6,778 nt of DNA, taken from assembly GCA_020438665.1 (NCBI GenBank), contig JAGQUE010000210.1:1-6778 (forward strand), in the 5' to 3' direction. Below the pieces are notes generated by a model. It was not told the DNA's origin and did no database searches. It saw only the letters and a list, made by a program, of their open reading frames with translations. Positions 1 to 5,686 of this stretch are shown in pieces. The number at the start of each line of letters is the position of its first letter. Positions within the stretch are counted from its first letter, which is position 1. This DNA comes from Nocardioidaceae bacterium. Lineage in GTDB: Bacteria > Actinomycetota > Actinomycetes > Propionibacteriales > Nocardioidaceae. Made by a program: the position numbers and the translations under genes.

Positions 1-701
1 TCGAGCGGCGCCGCCGTGACGGCGTACTCGCGGGCGAGGTGCTCGGCCCGCTCGAGGGTCCGGTTGAGCACGACGACGTCGGTGGCGCCACGGCGTCTGG
101 CCGTGGCGACGGAGAGCGCTGCCATCGAGCCGGCGCCGACGACCACGACCCGGGCGCCGGTGAGGTCGCCGGGCTCCGCGACCACACGGCGGAGGGCGGC
201 ATCGACGAGCGACGGCGCGGCGTGGTCGATCTCGGTCTCGCTGTGGGCGCGCTTGCCCACCCGGAGTGCCTGTTGGAACAGCGAGTTGAGCGCGGGCCCG
301 ACGGTGCCGAGCTCCTGGCCGCCCCGCAGGGCGTCGCGGGTCTGGCCGAGGATCTGCCCCTCACCGACCGCCATGGAGTCGAGCCCGGCCGCGACCGTGA
401 ACAGGTGGGAGACCGCGCCGTCGTCGTAGTGGACATAGAGGTGGGGCAGCAAGGCTTCGGTCGGCCGGCCGGCCCGCTCGACGAGCAGCGTCGAGAGCTC
501 CTCGACGCTGCCGTGGAAGCGGTCGACGTTGGCATAGATCTCCAGGCGGTTGCAGGTCGCGATGACGGCCGCCTCGGAGACGTGGTCGCTCGAGGCCACG
601 TCGGTGACGAGCTTGTGGACGCCGTCGACGTCGAGCGCCAGGGACTCCAGCAGCGCCACGGGCGCGGTCTTGTGGGACACGCCCACCACCAGGATGCTCA
701 T
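1..701 (-). CDS. hemA: Glutamyl-tRNA reductase (partial, C-terminus outside window)
   Basis: This enzyme reduces glutamyl-tRNA(Glu) to glutamate-1-semialdehyde with NADPH, the first committed step of C5-pathway haem synthesis in the cytoplasm. The 233 visible residues start MSILVVGVSHKTAPV. They include the SHK motif at residues 9-11 and the TCNR motif at 49-52, with Cys50 as the expected catalytic nucleophile. The family signature GLDSMAVGEGQILGQ lies at 106-120, and the start of the NADPH-binding Rossmann domain (VVVVGAGSM, 185-193) follows. The family is usually a little over 400 residues, so the dimerisation domain and the rest of the Rossmann domain lie beyond the left edge. The ATG overlaps the rex stop as ATGA. 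An AGGAG sits 5 bases upstream, inside rex. Expression should therefore follow rex, from the promoter near 1474-1502, and be translationally coupled to it. Identification is secure; hemC and hemD are expected next but are not in the window. Confidence 0.97.
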   Translation of the reverse strand, partial: MSILVVGVSHKTAPVALLESLALDVDGVHKLVTDVASSDHVSEAAVIATCNRLEIYANVDRFHGSVEELSTLLVERAGRPTEALLPHLYVHYDDGAVSHLFTVAAGLDSMAVGEGQILGQTRDALRGGQELGTVGPALNSLFQQALRVGKRAHSETEIDHAAPSLVDAALRRVVAEPGDLTGARVVVVGAGSMAALSVATARRRGATDVVVLNRTLERAEHLAREYAVTAAPL

Positions 702-1399
702 GCCGGCTCCTGGATCTCGGGGTGGGGCGTGAGTCCGTCGACGGGATGGGGCGACTTGCGCTGCTCGTGATAGGCGAGGATCTGCAGCTCGATGGACAGA
801 TCGACCTTGCGGACGTCGACGCCCTCGGGTACGGCGAGCACGGTCGGCGCGAAGTTGAGGATGCTGCGGACGCCGGCGGCGACCATGCGGTCGGCGACGT
901 CTTGGGCGGCCACGGCCGGCGTCGCGATGACGCCGATGGCCACGCCGTGCTTGGCGACGATCCGCTCGAGCTCGTCGAAGGGCTGGACGTCGACGCCTGC
1001 GATGCACTCGGCCTGGCGGGCGGGGTCGACGTCGAGGAGGGCGACGACGCGGAACCCACGGCTCCGGAAGCCCGCATAGTTGGCGAGCGCCTGACCCAGG
1101 TTGCCGATGCCCACGATGACCACGGGCCAGTCCTGGGTGACGCCGATCTGGCGGGCGATCTGGTAGCGCAGGTAGGCGACGTCATAGCCGACACCGCGGG
1201 TGCCATAGCTGCCGAGGTAGGAGAGGTCCTTGCGGAGCTTGGCGCTGTTGACGCCCGCCGCGGTTGCGAGCTCCTCGCTCGAGCAGGTCACGGTGCCGGC
1301 GTCGGCGAGGGCCGTCAGTGCACGCAGATAGACCGGCAGCCGGGCGACCGTTGCCTCGGGGATCTCCCGGGGGCTGACGGTGGACGAGCGAGCGGTCAC
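698..1399 (-). CDS. rex: Redox-sensing transcriptional repressor Rex
   Basis: Rex is a homodimeric repressor. It binds DNA when NADH is low and releases it when NADH accumulates, so it senses the NADH/NAD+ ratio. The product is 233 residues, normal for the family. An N-terminal winged helix spans about residues 10-85 and contains the signature KLRKDLSYLGSYGTRGVGY (54-72). A Rossmann NAD(H) domain follows, with VIVGIGNLG (94-102, GxGxxG). The conserved NFAP (182-185) and SIELQ (202-206) stretches lie near the C-terminus. I chose the GTG at 1399 because the domain begins about 10 residues later and GGGAAGAG lies just upstream. The same frame stays open to 1543, but that extension would run over the promoter and operator and is not family-like. 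Rex is first in the operon and overlaps hemA by 4 bases. A Rex-type operator over its own promoter predicts autoregulation, as in Streptomyces rex-hemACD. Confidence 0.97.
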   Translation of the reverse strand: MTARSSTVSPREIPEATVARLPVYLRALTALADAGTVTCSSEELATAAGVNSAKLRKDLSYLGSYGTRGVGYDVAYLRYQIARQIGVTQDWPVVIVGIGNLGQALANYAGFRSRGFRVVALLDVDPARQAECIAGVDVQPFDELERIVAKHGVAIGVIATPAVAAQDVADRMVAAGVRSILNFAPTVLAVPEGVDVRKVDLSIELQILAYHEQRKSPHPVDGLTPHPEIQEPA

Positions 1400-1403
1400 G
1401 GTT

Positions 1404-1411
1404 CTCTTCCC
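1404..1411 (-). promoter_or_regulatory. Ribosome binding site deciding the rex start
   Basis: On the minus strand GGGAAGAG lies four bases before the GTG at 1399, placing the GGAAG core at a normal distance. This supports the GTG start over the open-frame extension to 1543, which has no such site and would cover the promoter. Confidence 0.55.
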
Positions 1412-1473
1412 AACCGCCTGGCCCGCACTCCCTCGGTGTGTCTCACCGGGTCGGCATCCAATGCGGCGCGACC

Positions 1474-1502
1474 ACTGTAGGAGTTTGTGAACGTGAGAAC
1501 AA
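1474..1502 (-). promoter_or_regulatory. Putative promoter of rex-hemA
   Basis: On the minus strand, TTGTTC (1502-1497) and TACAGT (1479-1474) are separated by exactly 17 bases, a good fit to a housekeeping sigma-70-type actinobacterial promoter. Transcription would start near 1468, giving a leader of about 70 bases before the rex GTG. The -35 box is the left end of the Rex-like operator, so bound Rex would block polymerase. This is inferred from sequence only. Confidence 0.6.
1485..1502. promoter_or_regulatory. Putative Rex operator (ROP) upstream of rex
   Basis: The 18-base site TTGTGAACGTGAGAACAA reads as an imperfect palindrome. The left half TTGTGAACG matches the Rex operator consensus (TTGTGAA, four spacer bases, TTCACAA) completely. 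The right half, AGAACAA, keeps only the outer AACAA/ACAA part. It overlaps the -35 box and spacer of the predicted rex promoter, as expected of a repressor site. The location, directly ahead of rex itself, strengthens the call. The weak right half-site could mean moderate affinity. Confidence 0.65.
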
Positions 1503-1604
1503 AATGCAGAGGGACGCCTTTTACCACCTGTGACGCAGACCACGTCAGGCGGGGTGCCGGTGACGTGACGCCGGACGGCCTGGCGACCGACGCCGTCGTA
1601 TGAC

Positions 1605-1625
1605 GCCCCCGCGGGGTCAGGGGGC
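1605..1625 (-). terminator. GC-rich stem-loop after the glutaredoxin stop
   Basis: The arms GCCCCC (1605-1610) and GGGGGC (1620-1625) form a 6-bp all-GC stem around a 9-base loop. It begins at the base directly after the glutaredoxin stop codon on the minus strand. No T-run follows, which is usual for actinobacterial terminator candidates. It would separate the acyl-CoA synthetase transcript from the rex promoter. The stem is short, and the region is rich in C and G runs, so chance is a real alternative. Confidence 0.35.
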
Positions 1626-1865
1626 TCAGCGGGTCAGCGCGGCGCGGAGCCGGGACTCGTCGACCCGCCAGAAGTCGTGCTGCCGTCCGTCGACGAAGGT
1701 CACGGGCACCTCGTCGGTGAACCGCTCGCGCAGCCCGGGGTCCGTGTCGATGTCGACCTCGTCGAAGCTCTCGCCGAGGTCGGCGCAGACCTGCGCGAGG
1801 ACCGCACGGGCAACGTCGCACAGGTGACAGCCGGCGCGCGTATAGAAGGTCACCCGGGCGCTCAC
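1626..1865 (-). CDS. Small glutaredoxin-like thiol-disulfide protein
   Basis: This is a 79-residue protein of the thioredoxin fold, smaller than classical thioredoxin and of glutaredoxin size. The first beta strand VTFYT leads into a C-H-L-C active site (Cys13, Cys16). A predicted acidic strand FDEVDIDTD (34-42) follows, then the cis-proline loop in EVPVTFVDG (Pro54), then a final helix. This layout fits the short glutaredoxin-family (DUF836-like) proteins found next to hemA in actinobacteria. The partner that reduces it, and its substrates, cannot be told from sequence. The GTG start overlaps the TGA of the upstream acyl-CoA synthetase as GTGA, so the two are probably translated together. 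A longer open frame upstream lies inside the synthetase gene and is not family-like. The neighbouring redox regulator rex suggests a redox-related role, but that is only inference. Confidence 0.86.
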   Translation of the reverse strand: MSARVTFYTRAGCHLCDVARAVLAQVCADLGESFDEVDIDTDPGLRERFTDEVPVTFVDGRQHDFWRVDESRLRAALTR

Positions 1866-3433
1866 TCGACCACCCCCCAGGTGCGGCGACGTTCGAGCAG
1901 CCGCAGCCGGCCCTTCTCGACCTTGCCGGTCGAGGTCACCGGCAGCGTGTCCACGACCTCCACGCGGCTCGGCCGCTTGAAGGCCACCAGCCGCTCGGCA
2001 CACCGGGCAGTGACGACCTCGGCCGCGTCGGCCAGGTCGGGCGCGACGACATAGGCGACCACCACGGTGCCGTCGTCGGGGTCCTCGACCCCGATCACGG
2101 CCACGCCGGCGACGCCGGGCAGCTCACGGATGACGTCCTCGACCTCGCGGGGATAGACGTTGAACCCCGACACGACCAACAGGTCACCGAGCCGGTCGAC
2201 CAGCCGCAGGTCGCCGCGGTCGTCGCGGTAGCCCAGGTCGCCGGTGCTCCACCAGCCACCCTCCCCCGGGCCGTCGCTGCCGCCGGGCCAATAGCCGGAG
2301 AAGAGGTTGGCGCCGCGGATCTGCACCTGGCCCGGGTCGTCGTCCTCGACCCGGCCGTCCTCGTCGACGATGCGGACCTCGACACCGGGGAGGGGCGCGC
2401 CGAGCGAGCCAGGCGCCGACCGGCTGCTGCACAGCGTGCTGGTGACGACGGGCGCCGCCTCGGTGAGCCCATAGCCCTGGTGCACGGGAACTCCGCTGCG
2501 TCCCTCGAACGCCTCGATGACGTCGGCGGCCAGCGGCGCCGATCCGGACAGCATCACCCGGACCGTGGCCAGCCGCTCGCGCAGCCGCTCGCGGCCCAGC
2601 CAGTGCCCGACCACGGCGGGCGCCACGGGCACCACCGTGCAGCCGCGGTCGGCCACCAGGTCGAGCGAGCCCTCGGGGTCGAAGCCGTCGCTCAGCACCA
2701 GGCAGGCTCCGGCGTGGAGCACGCAGCCGAGCACCGCGTTGAGGCCATAGACATGGAACAGCGGCAGCACCCCGAGGACCACGTCGTCGGGCCGCACCAT
2801 CGCCGGCTCGACGGCAGCCATCTGCTCGAGATTGGCCAGCAGCGCCCGGTGGGTCAGCATGGCGGCGCGCGGCACCCCACTGGTGCCGGATGTATAGAGC
2901 AGGGCCGCGAGCTTCTCCGGGTCGGGCAGCGGTGGCAGCTGCGTGGGTGGCCCCTCGGCCAGGGCGTCGTACGACGTCTCGCCGGCGGCCGGCTCGACAC
3001 CGACCACGACCACGTGGGGAGCCGCTGGGAGCCCGCTGACCGCAGCCCTCACCCGGTCGAGGGAGTGGTGGTCGGCGACCACCACGCGCGCACCGGAGTC
3101 GGTGGCCATCCGGGCGAGGTCCGCGACCGACGCCGCCGGGTTGACCGGGACGGCGACGGCCTGGGCGCGCAGCGTGCCGAGATAGGAGGTGACCAGCTCG
3201 ATGCGGTTGCCCAGGGCGAGCAACACCCGCTGGGGCGCCATCACCCCGAGCCTCACGAGGCCCGCGGCCACGGCCCCGACCTCGGCGTCGAGCTCGCCCC
3301 AGCTGCGGCGTCGCCCGTCGGGCACGTCCGCCACGGCACCGGCGCCAGCGCGGACCGCCTCGATGATCGCCGGCCGCTCCGGACCCCGGGCGGCGGCGGC
3401 CGCCGCCAGCTCCGCCAGGTCGAGGATGGCCAC
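1862..3433 (-). CDS. AMP-forming acyl-CoA synthetase / fatty acid CoA ligase
   Basis: This ANL-superfamily enzyme activates a carboxylic acid, probably a fatty acid, with ATP to an acyl-adenylate and then to acyl-CoA. With the GTG at 3433 it has 523 residues, normal for the family. The motifs are in order. The P-loop is [13 protein letters not shown] (180-192). HQGYGLTE (318-325) binds the adenylate. STGDLGY (396-402) carries the ATP-ribose aspartate. LVDRLGD and [10 protein letters not shown] (411-432) mark the hinge. LPVTSTGK (497-504) carries the catalytic Lys504. The P-loop reads GVPRAA where GxPKGA is usual, so a phosphate-contacting lysine is arginine. A GTG at 3451 would add six residues but falls inside the palindrome at 3451-3483. 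The 3433 start has a weak GGA upstream and a family-like N-terminus. Downstream it overlaps the glutaredoxin gene. Substrate chain length cannot be judged from sequence alone. Confidence 0.94.
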   Translation of the reverse strand: MAILDLAELAAAAAARGPERPAIIEAVRAGAGAVADVPDGRRRSWGELDAEVGAVAAGLVRLGVMAPQRVLLALGNRIELVTSYLGTLRAQAVAVPVNPAASVADLARMATDSGARVVVADHHSLDRVRAAVSGLPAAPHVVVVGVEPAAGETSYDALAEGPPTQLPPLPDPEKLAALLYTSGTSGVPRAAMLTHRALLANLEQMAAVEPAMVRPDDVVLGVLPLFHVYGLNAVLGCVLHAGACLVLSDGFDPEGSLDLVADRGCTVVPVAPAVVGHWLGRERLRERLATVRVMLSGSAPLAADVIEAFEGRSGVPVHQGYGLTEAAPVVTSTLCSSRSAPGSLGAPLPGVEVRIVDEDGRVEDDDPGQVQIRGANLFSGYWPGGSDGPGEGGWWSTGDLGYRDDRGDLRLVDRLGDLLVVSGFNVYPREVEDVIRELPGVAGVAVIGVEDPDDGTVVVAYVVAPDLADAAEVVTARCAERLVAFKRPSRVEVVDTLPVTSTGKVEKGRLRLLERRRTWGVVE

Positions 3434-3450
3434 GACTCGATCCAACCACA

Positions 3451-3483
3451 CGCCGAGTCGTCACCGGATGTGACGACTCGGCG
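3451..3483. promoter_or_regulatory. Perfect 14-bp inverted repeat in a divergent control region
   Basis: CGCCGAGTCGTCAC (3451-3464) and its exact reverse complement GTGACGACTCGGCG (3470-3483) flank the 5-base loop CGGAT. The core ACGACTCG occurs once more at 3432-3439, in direct orientation relative to the right arm. The element lies between the start of the acyl-CoA synthetase (minus) and that of the HAD phosphatase (plus). It is close enough to both to act as a shared operator, for example for a TetR- or GntR-type repressor dimer. As RNA it would form a strong hairpin in the synthetase leader. No regulator gene is nearby, so the binding protein is unknown. Confidence 0.6.
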
Positions 3484-3511
3484 AGGGCTGGGGTGCGCTG
3501 TGGGGCCGCAC

Positions 3512-3517
3512 TACGCT
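3512..3517 (+). promoter_or_regulatory. Putative -10 box for a leaderless HAD phosphatase transcript
   Basis: TACGCT fits the actinobacterial TANNNT -10 pattern and ends six bases before the GTG at 3524. Transcription would therefore begin at or next to the start codon. No Shine-Dalgarno sequence precedes the GTG, which agrees with a leaderless message. The -35 region (about 3489-3494, TGGGGT) is weak. Confidence 0.45.
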
Positions 3518-3523
3518 GGCGGC

Positions 3524-4429
3524 GTGAGCCCAGCCCCCTCCGAGCGCTCGCGCGACGCCGAGCGGTCGCGCCGGCTGGTGAGCCTGCAGCAGCGGTCGCT
3601 CATGGCAGGTGAGGCGTCGGCGGCCGAGGCCGAGGTCGAGATCGCGTTGGACGTGGCGCCCGACCCGACGGCCGCGGCCTTCTTCGACGTCGACAACACC
3701 GTGATCCAGGGCGCCAGCATCTTCCACCTGGCCCGCGGGATGCACCGGCGCAAGTTCTTCACCACCCGCGAGATCGCGGGGGCGATATGGAAACAGCTCT
3801 ATTTCCGGGTCGCCGGCGTGGAGAACCCCGAGCACGTGGCCGAGACCCGCACCGCCGCACTGTCCTTCATCGCCGGCCACACCGTGGCCGAGCTCGAGCA
3901 GCTGGGCGAGGAGATCTTCGACGAGGCGATGGCCGCGCGGATCTGGCCCGGCACCAAGGCCCTCGCCCAGATCCACCTCGACCTGGGGCAGCGGGTGTGG
4001 CTGGTGACCGCGGCGCCCGTCGAGATCGCCTCGATCATCGCGCGCCGCCTGGGGCTGACCGGGGCTCTCGGCACGGTCGCCGAGCACGAGTCCGGCGTCT
4101 ATACCGGTCGCCTGGTCGGCGACCTGCTCCACGGGCCGGCCAAGGCCGAGGCGATCAACGCTCTGGCGGCCCGCGAGGGCCTGGACCTGGCGCGCTGCAC
4201 CGCCTACTCCGACTCGGTCAACGACCTGCCGATGCTGTCGTTGGTCGGCACCGCCGTGGCGATCAACCCCGACGGCAGGCTGCGCGCGCACGCGCGCGAC
4301 CAGGGCTGGCGGATCCGCGACTACCGCACCGGACGCAAGGCGGTGAGGGCCGGGGTCGCGACCACGACGGCGGCGGCCGCCGCCTATGCCGCAGGTGCGG
4401 CGCTGCGCGGACGGCGTGCGCGCGGCTGA
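3524..4429 (+). CDS. HAD subfamily IB phosphatase (SerB/PgpC-like)
   Basis: This is a 301-residue haloacid dehalogenase-fold hydrolase that removes phosphate from a small or lipid substrate using Mg2+. Motif I is FFDVDNT (53-59), with nucleophile Asp55 and acid/base Asp57. Motif II is WLVTAAP (159-165), with Thr162. The motif III lysine is Lys207 in GPAKAEA. Motif IV is [11 protein letters not shown] (228-238), with Asp230 and Asp234. The long helical cap between motifs I and II (about 60-140) marks subclass IB. This subclass includes phosphoserine phosphatase and the PgpC-type phosphatidylglycerophosphate phosphatases. The first 45 residues are Ala/Glu-rich and lie outside the fold. The last 30 contain an Ala-rich hydrophobic stretch (about 276-294) followed by arginines, possibly a membrane contact. 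The gene is transcribed divergently from the acyl-CoA synthetase and convergently with the acyltransferase. An ATG at 3602 is an alternative start without a clear ribosome site. The substrate is not determined; SerB function should not be assumed. Confidence 0.93.
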   Translation: MSPAPSERSRDAERSRRLVSLQQRSLMAGEASAAEAEVEIALDVAPDPTAAAFFDVDNTVIQGASIFHLARGMHRRKFFTTREIAGAIWKQLYFRVAGVENPEHVAETRTAALSFIAGHTVAELEQLGEEIFDEAMAARIWPGTKALAQIHLDLGQRVWLVTAAPVEIASIIARRLGLTGALGTVAEHESGVYTGRLVGDLLHGPAKAEAINALAAREGLDLARCTAYSDSVNDLPMLSLVGTAVAINPDGRLRAHARDQGWRIRDYRTGRKAVRAGVATTTAAAAAYAAGAALRGRRARG

Positions 4430-4454
4430 GCCACGGCCGGTCCCGGCTCAGCCG
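4423..4454. terminator. Bidirectional terminator hairpin containing both stop codons
   Basis: CGGCTGAGCC (4423-4432) and its exact reverse complement GGCTCAGCCG (4445-4454) form a 10-bp GC-rich stem with a 12-base loop. The left arm contains the TGA of the HAD phosphatase (4427-4429). The right arm contains, on the other strand, the TGA of the acyltransferase (4450-4448). The two genes converge with only 18 bases between stops, so a shared terminator fits. There is no T-run on either side, as is common in actinobacteria. Confidence 0.65.
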
Positions 4455-5686
4455 AGCCAGTCGGGCAGGTTGGTGCCGAACACCGACTCCCGCTCGCGCA
4501 GCAGGGAGTAGAGGGTCTGCTGGATCGTCTCGCGGACCTGGTCGGTGACGTTGAAGACGAACATCGGGTCCTCCGCGGCGCCGGCCGGGATCGCGTCGGT
4601 GCGGATCGGCTCGCCGAACTCCATCAGCCACTTCGACGGAAGCGGGATCATGCCGAGCGGACCCAGCCACGGGAAGGTCGGCGTGATGGGAAGGTAGGGC
4701 ACCCCCAACAGCCGCGCCAACGACGGCAGGTTGCCGATCATGGGATAGATCTCCTCGGCCCCCACCACCGACAGCGGCACGATCGGGACGCCGGTGTTGA
4801 GGGCGGCCGACACGAACCCGCCACGGCCGAACCGCTGCAGCCGGTAGCGCTCGGAGAAGGGCTTGCCGATCCCCTTGAAACCCTCGGGCCACACACCGAC
4901 GAGCTCGCCGCCGCGCAGCATCCGCTCGGCGTCCTCGTTGCAGGCCAGGGTGGCGCCGGTCTTGCGCGCGAGCGAGCTGACGACCGGCAGCCGGAAGACC
5001 AGGTCGGCACCCAGCGGCCGGATGAAGCGGCCGGTGCGCTCGTGGATCGTCGACATCGTCATCAGGGCGTCGACGGGCAGCGTGCCGGAGTGGTTGGAGA
5101 CGACGAGCGCACCGCCGTCGACCGGGATGTTGTCGATCCCACGGACCTCGATGCGGAACCACTTCTCGGCGACGGGTCGCAGCACCGACAGCACGAGCAG
5201 CTGGGTCAGCTCCGCGTCGAAGCCGTAGTCGTCGACGGTGTAGTCGCCCTCGAGGCGACGCCGCCAATAGGCCATCAGGTGGGCGAGCCGGTTCTGCCAG
5301 TCCTGGCCGAGCACGTCGACGACGGCGGCCTGGAAGGCGGCGGCCCACTCGGCGGCGGGGATGCCCGCGCTCGGGGTGCGGTCCTCGGTGGTCGCCGCGG
5401 CACCCCCTTCGGGGAGGCCCTCGGCGGCCGCCGGCTGCGCAGCGGCAGGAGTGGGCTCGGCGGCGGCGGTCTCGGCCGCCTCGGAAGCGGAAGCCGGCGC
5501 CGACTCGGGGGCGGACTTGGTGGCGGTCGGCTCGGCCGTACGCCGGCGCGGGGTGGACCCTCGTGGGGCCTCGGCGGGGGCCGACTCTGCCGCGAGGCGC
5601 CGCGTGGCCGCAGAGGGTCGCTGCCGGCCGCTGCCCCGGCCGGGACGGCCGCGGGTGCCGATCGGGATGATCTCGGCGTCACCCAT
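4448..5686 (-). CDS. PlsC-type lysophospholipid/glycerolipid acyltransferase with disordered N-terminus
   Basis: This 412-residue protein probably transfers an acyl group from acyl-CoA or acyl-ACP to a glycerolipid acceptor at the membrane face. The acyltransferase domain covers about residues 170-400. The catalytic motif is NHSGTLPVD (198-206), with His199 and Asp206. The arginine-containing substrate region is GRFIRPLG (219-226). GVWPEG (264-269) corresponds to the FPEG motif, and VPIVPLSVVG (300-309) to motif IV. His and Asp are six residues apart, against the usual four in HX4D, as in MGAT/DGAT-like LPLAT members. Residues about 15-115 are Ala/Pro/Glu/Thr-rich and look disordered. From memory the closest well-known relative is mycobacterial Rv0502. 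The ATG at 5686 follows a strong GGGAGGAGG and overlaps the epimerase-like gene by 8 bases, so the two are coupled. A longer open frame reaching 5989 lies over the epimerase gene and is rejected. The exact acceptor is unknown. Confidence 0.92.
   Translation of the reverse strand: MGDAEIIPIGTRGRPGRGSGRQRPSAATRRLAAESAPAEAPRGSTPRRRTAEPTATKSAPESAPASASEAAETAAAEPTPAAAQPAAAEGLPEGGAAATTEDRTPSAGIPAAEWAAAFQAAVVDVLGQDWQNRLAHLMAYWRRRLEGDYTVDDYGFDAELTQLLVLSVLRPVAEKWFRIEVRGIDNIPVDGGALVVSNHSGTLPVDALMTMSTIHERTGRFIRPLGADLVFRLPVVSSLARKTGATLACNEDAERMLRGGELVGVWPEGFKGIGKPFSERYRLQRFGRGGFVSAALNTGVPIVPLSVVGAEEIYPMIGNLPSLARLLGVPYLPITPTFPWLGPLGMIPLPSKWLMEFGEPIRTDAIPAGAAEDPMFVFNVTDQVRETIQQTLYSLLRERESVFGTNLPDWLG

Noticed and set aside
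39..770. 243-residue plus-strand open frame
   Set aside because: It lies antisense to hemA and the end of rex, has no recognisable family features, and is explained by high GC content keeping frames open.
722..1480. 252-residue plus-strand open frame
   Set aside because: It is antisense to rex across its length, rich in Asp/Gly/Ala, and crosses the rex promoter; the minus-strand Rex match is unambiguous.
1400..1543. 48-residue upstream extension of Rex from the first in-frame start at 1543
   Set aside because: It would cover the -10 box, the -35 box and the operator. It has no ribosome site and unlike codon use, and Rex family proteins start near the winged helix.
1529..1550. Possible second Rex or CRP/FNR-type site around TGTGACGC
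   Set aside because: Only one half-site matches; the partner TCACA is absent at the required spacing.
2480..3523. N-terminal extension of the HAD frame upstream of 3524
   Set aside because: The frame is open by composition but runs antisense to the acyl-CoA synthetase, is His/Arg/Gly-rich and shows no HAD features. The conserved protein begins after 3524.
3461..4291. 276-residue minus-strand open frame across the HAD gene
   Set aside because: It is antisense to all four HAD motifs, low in complexity, and crosses the palindrome; no family similarity seen.
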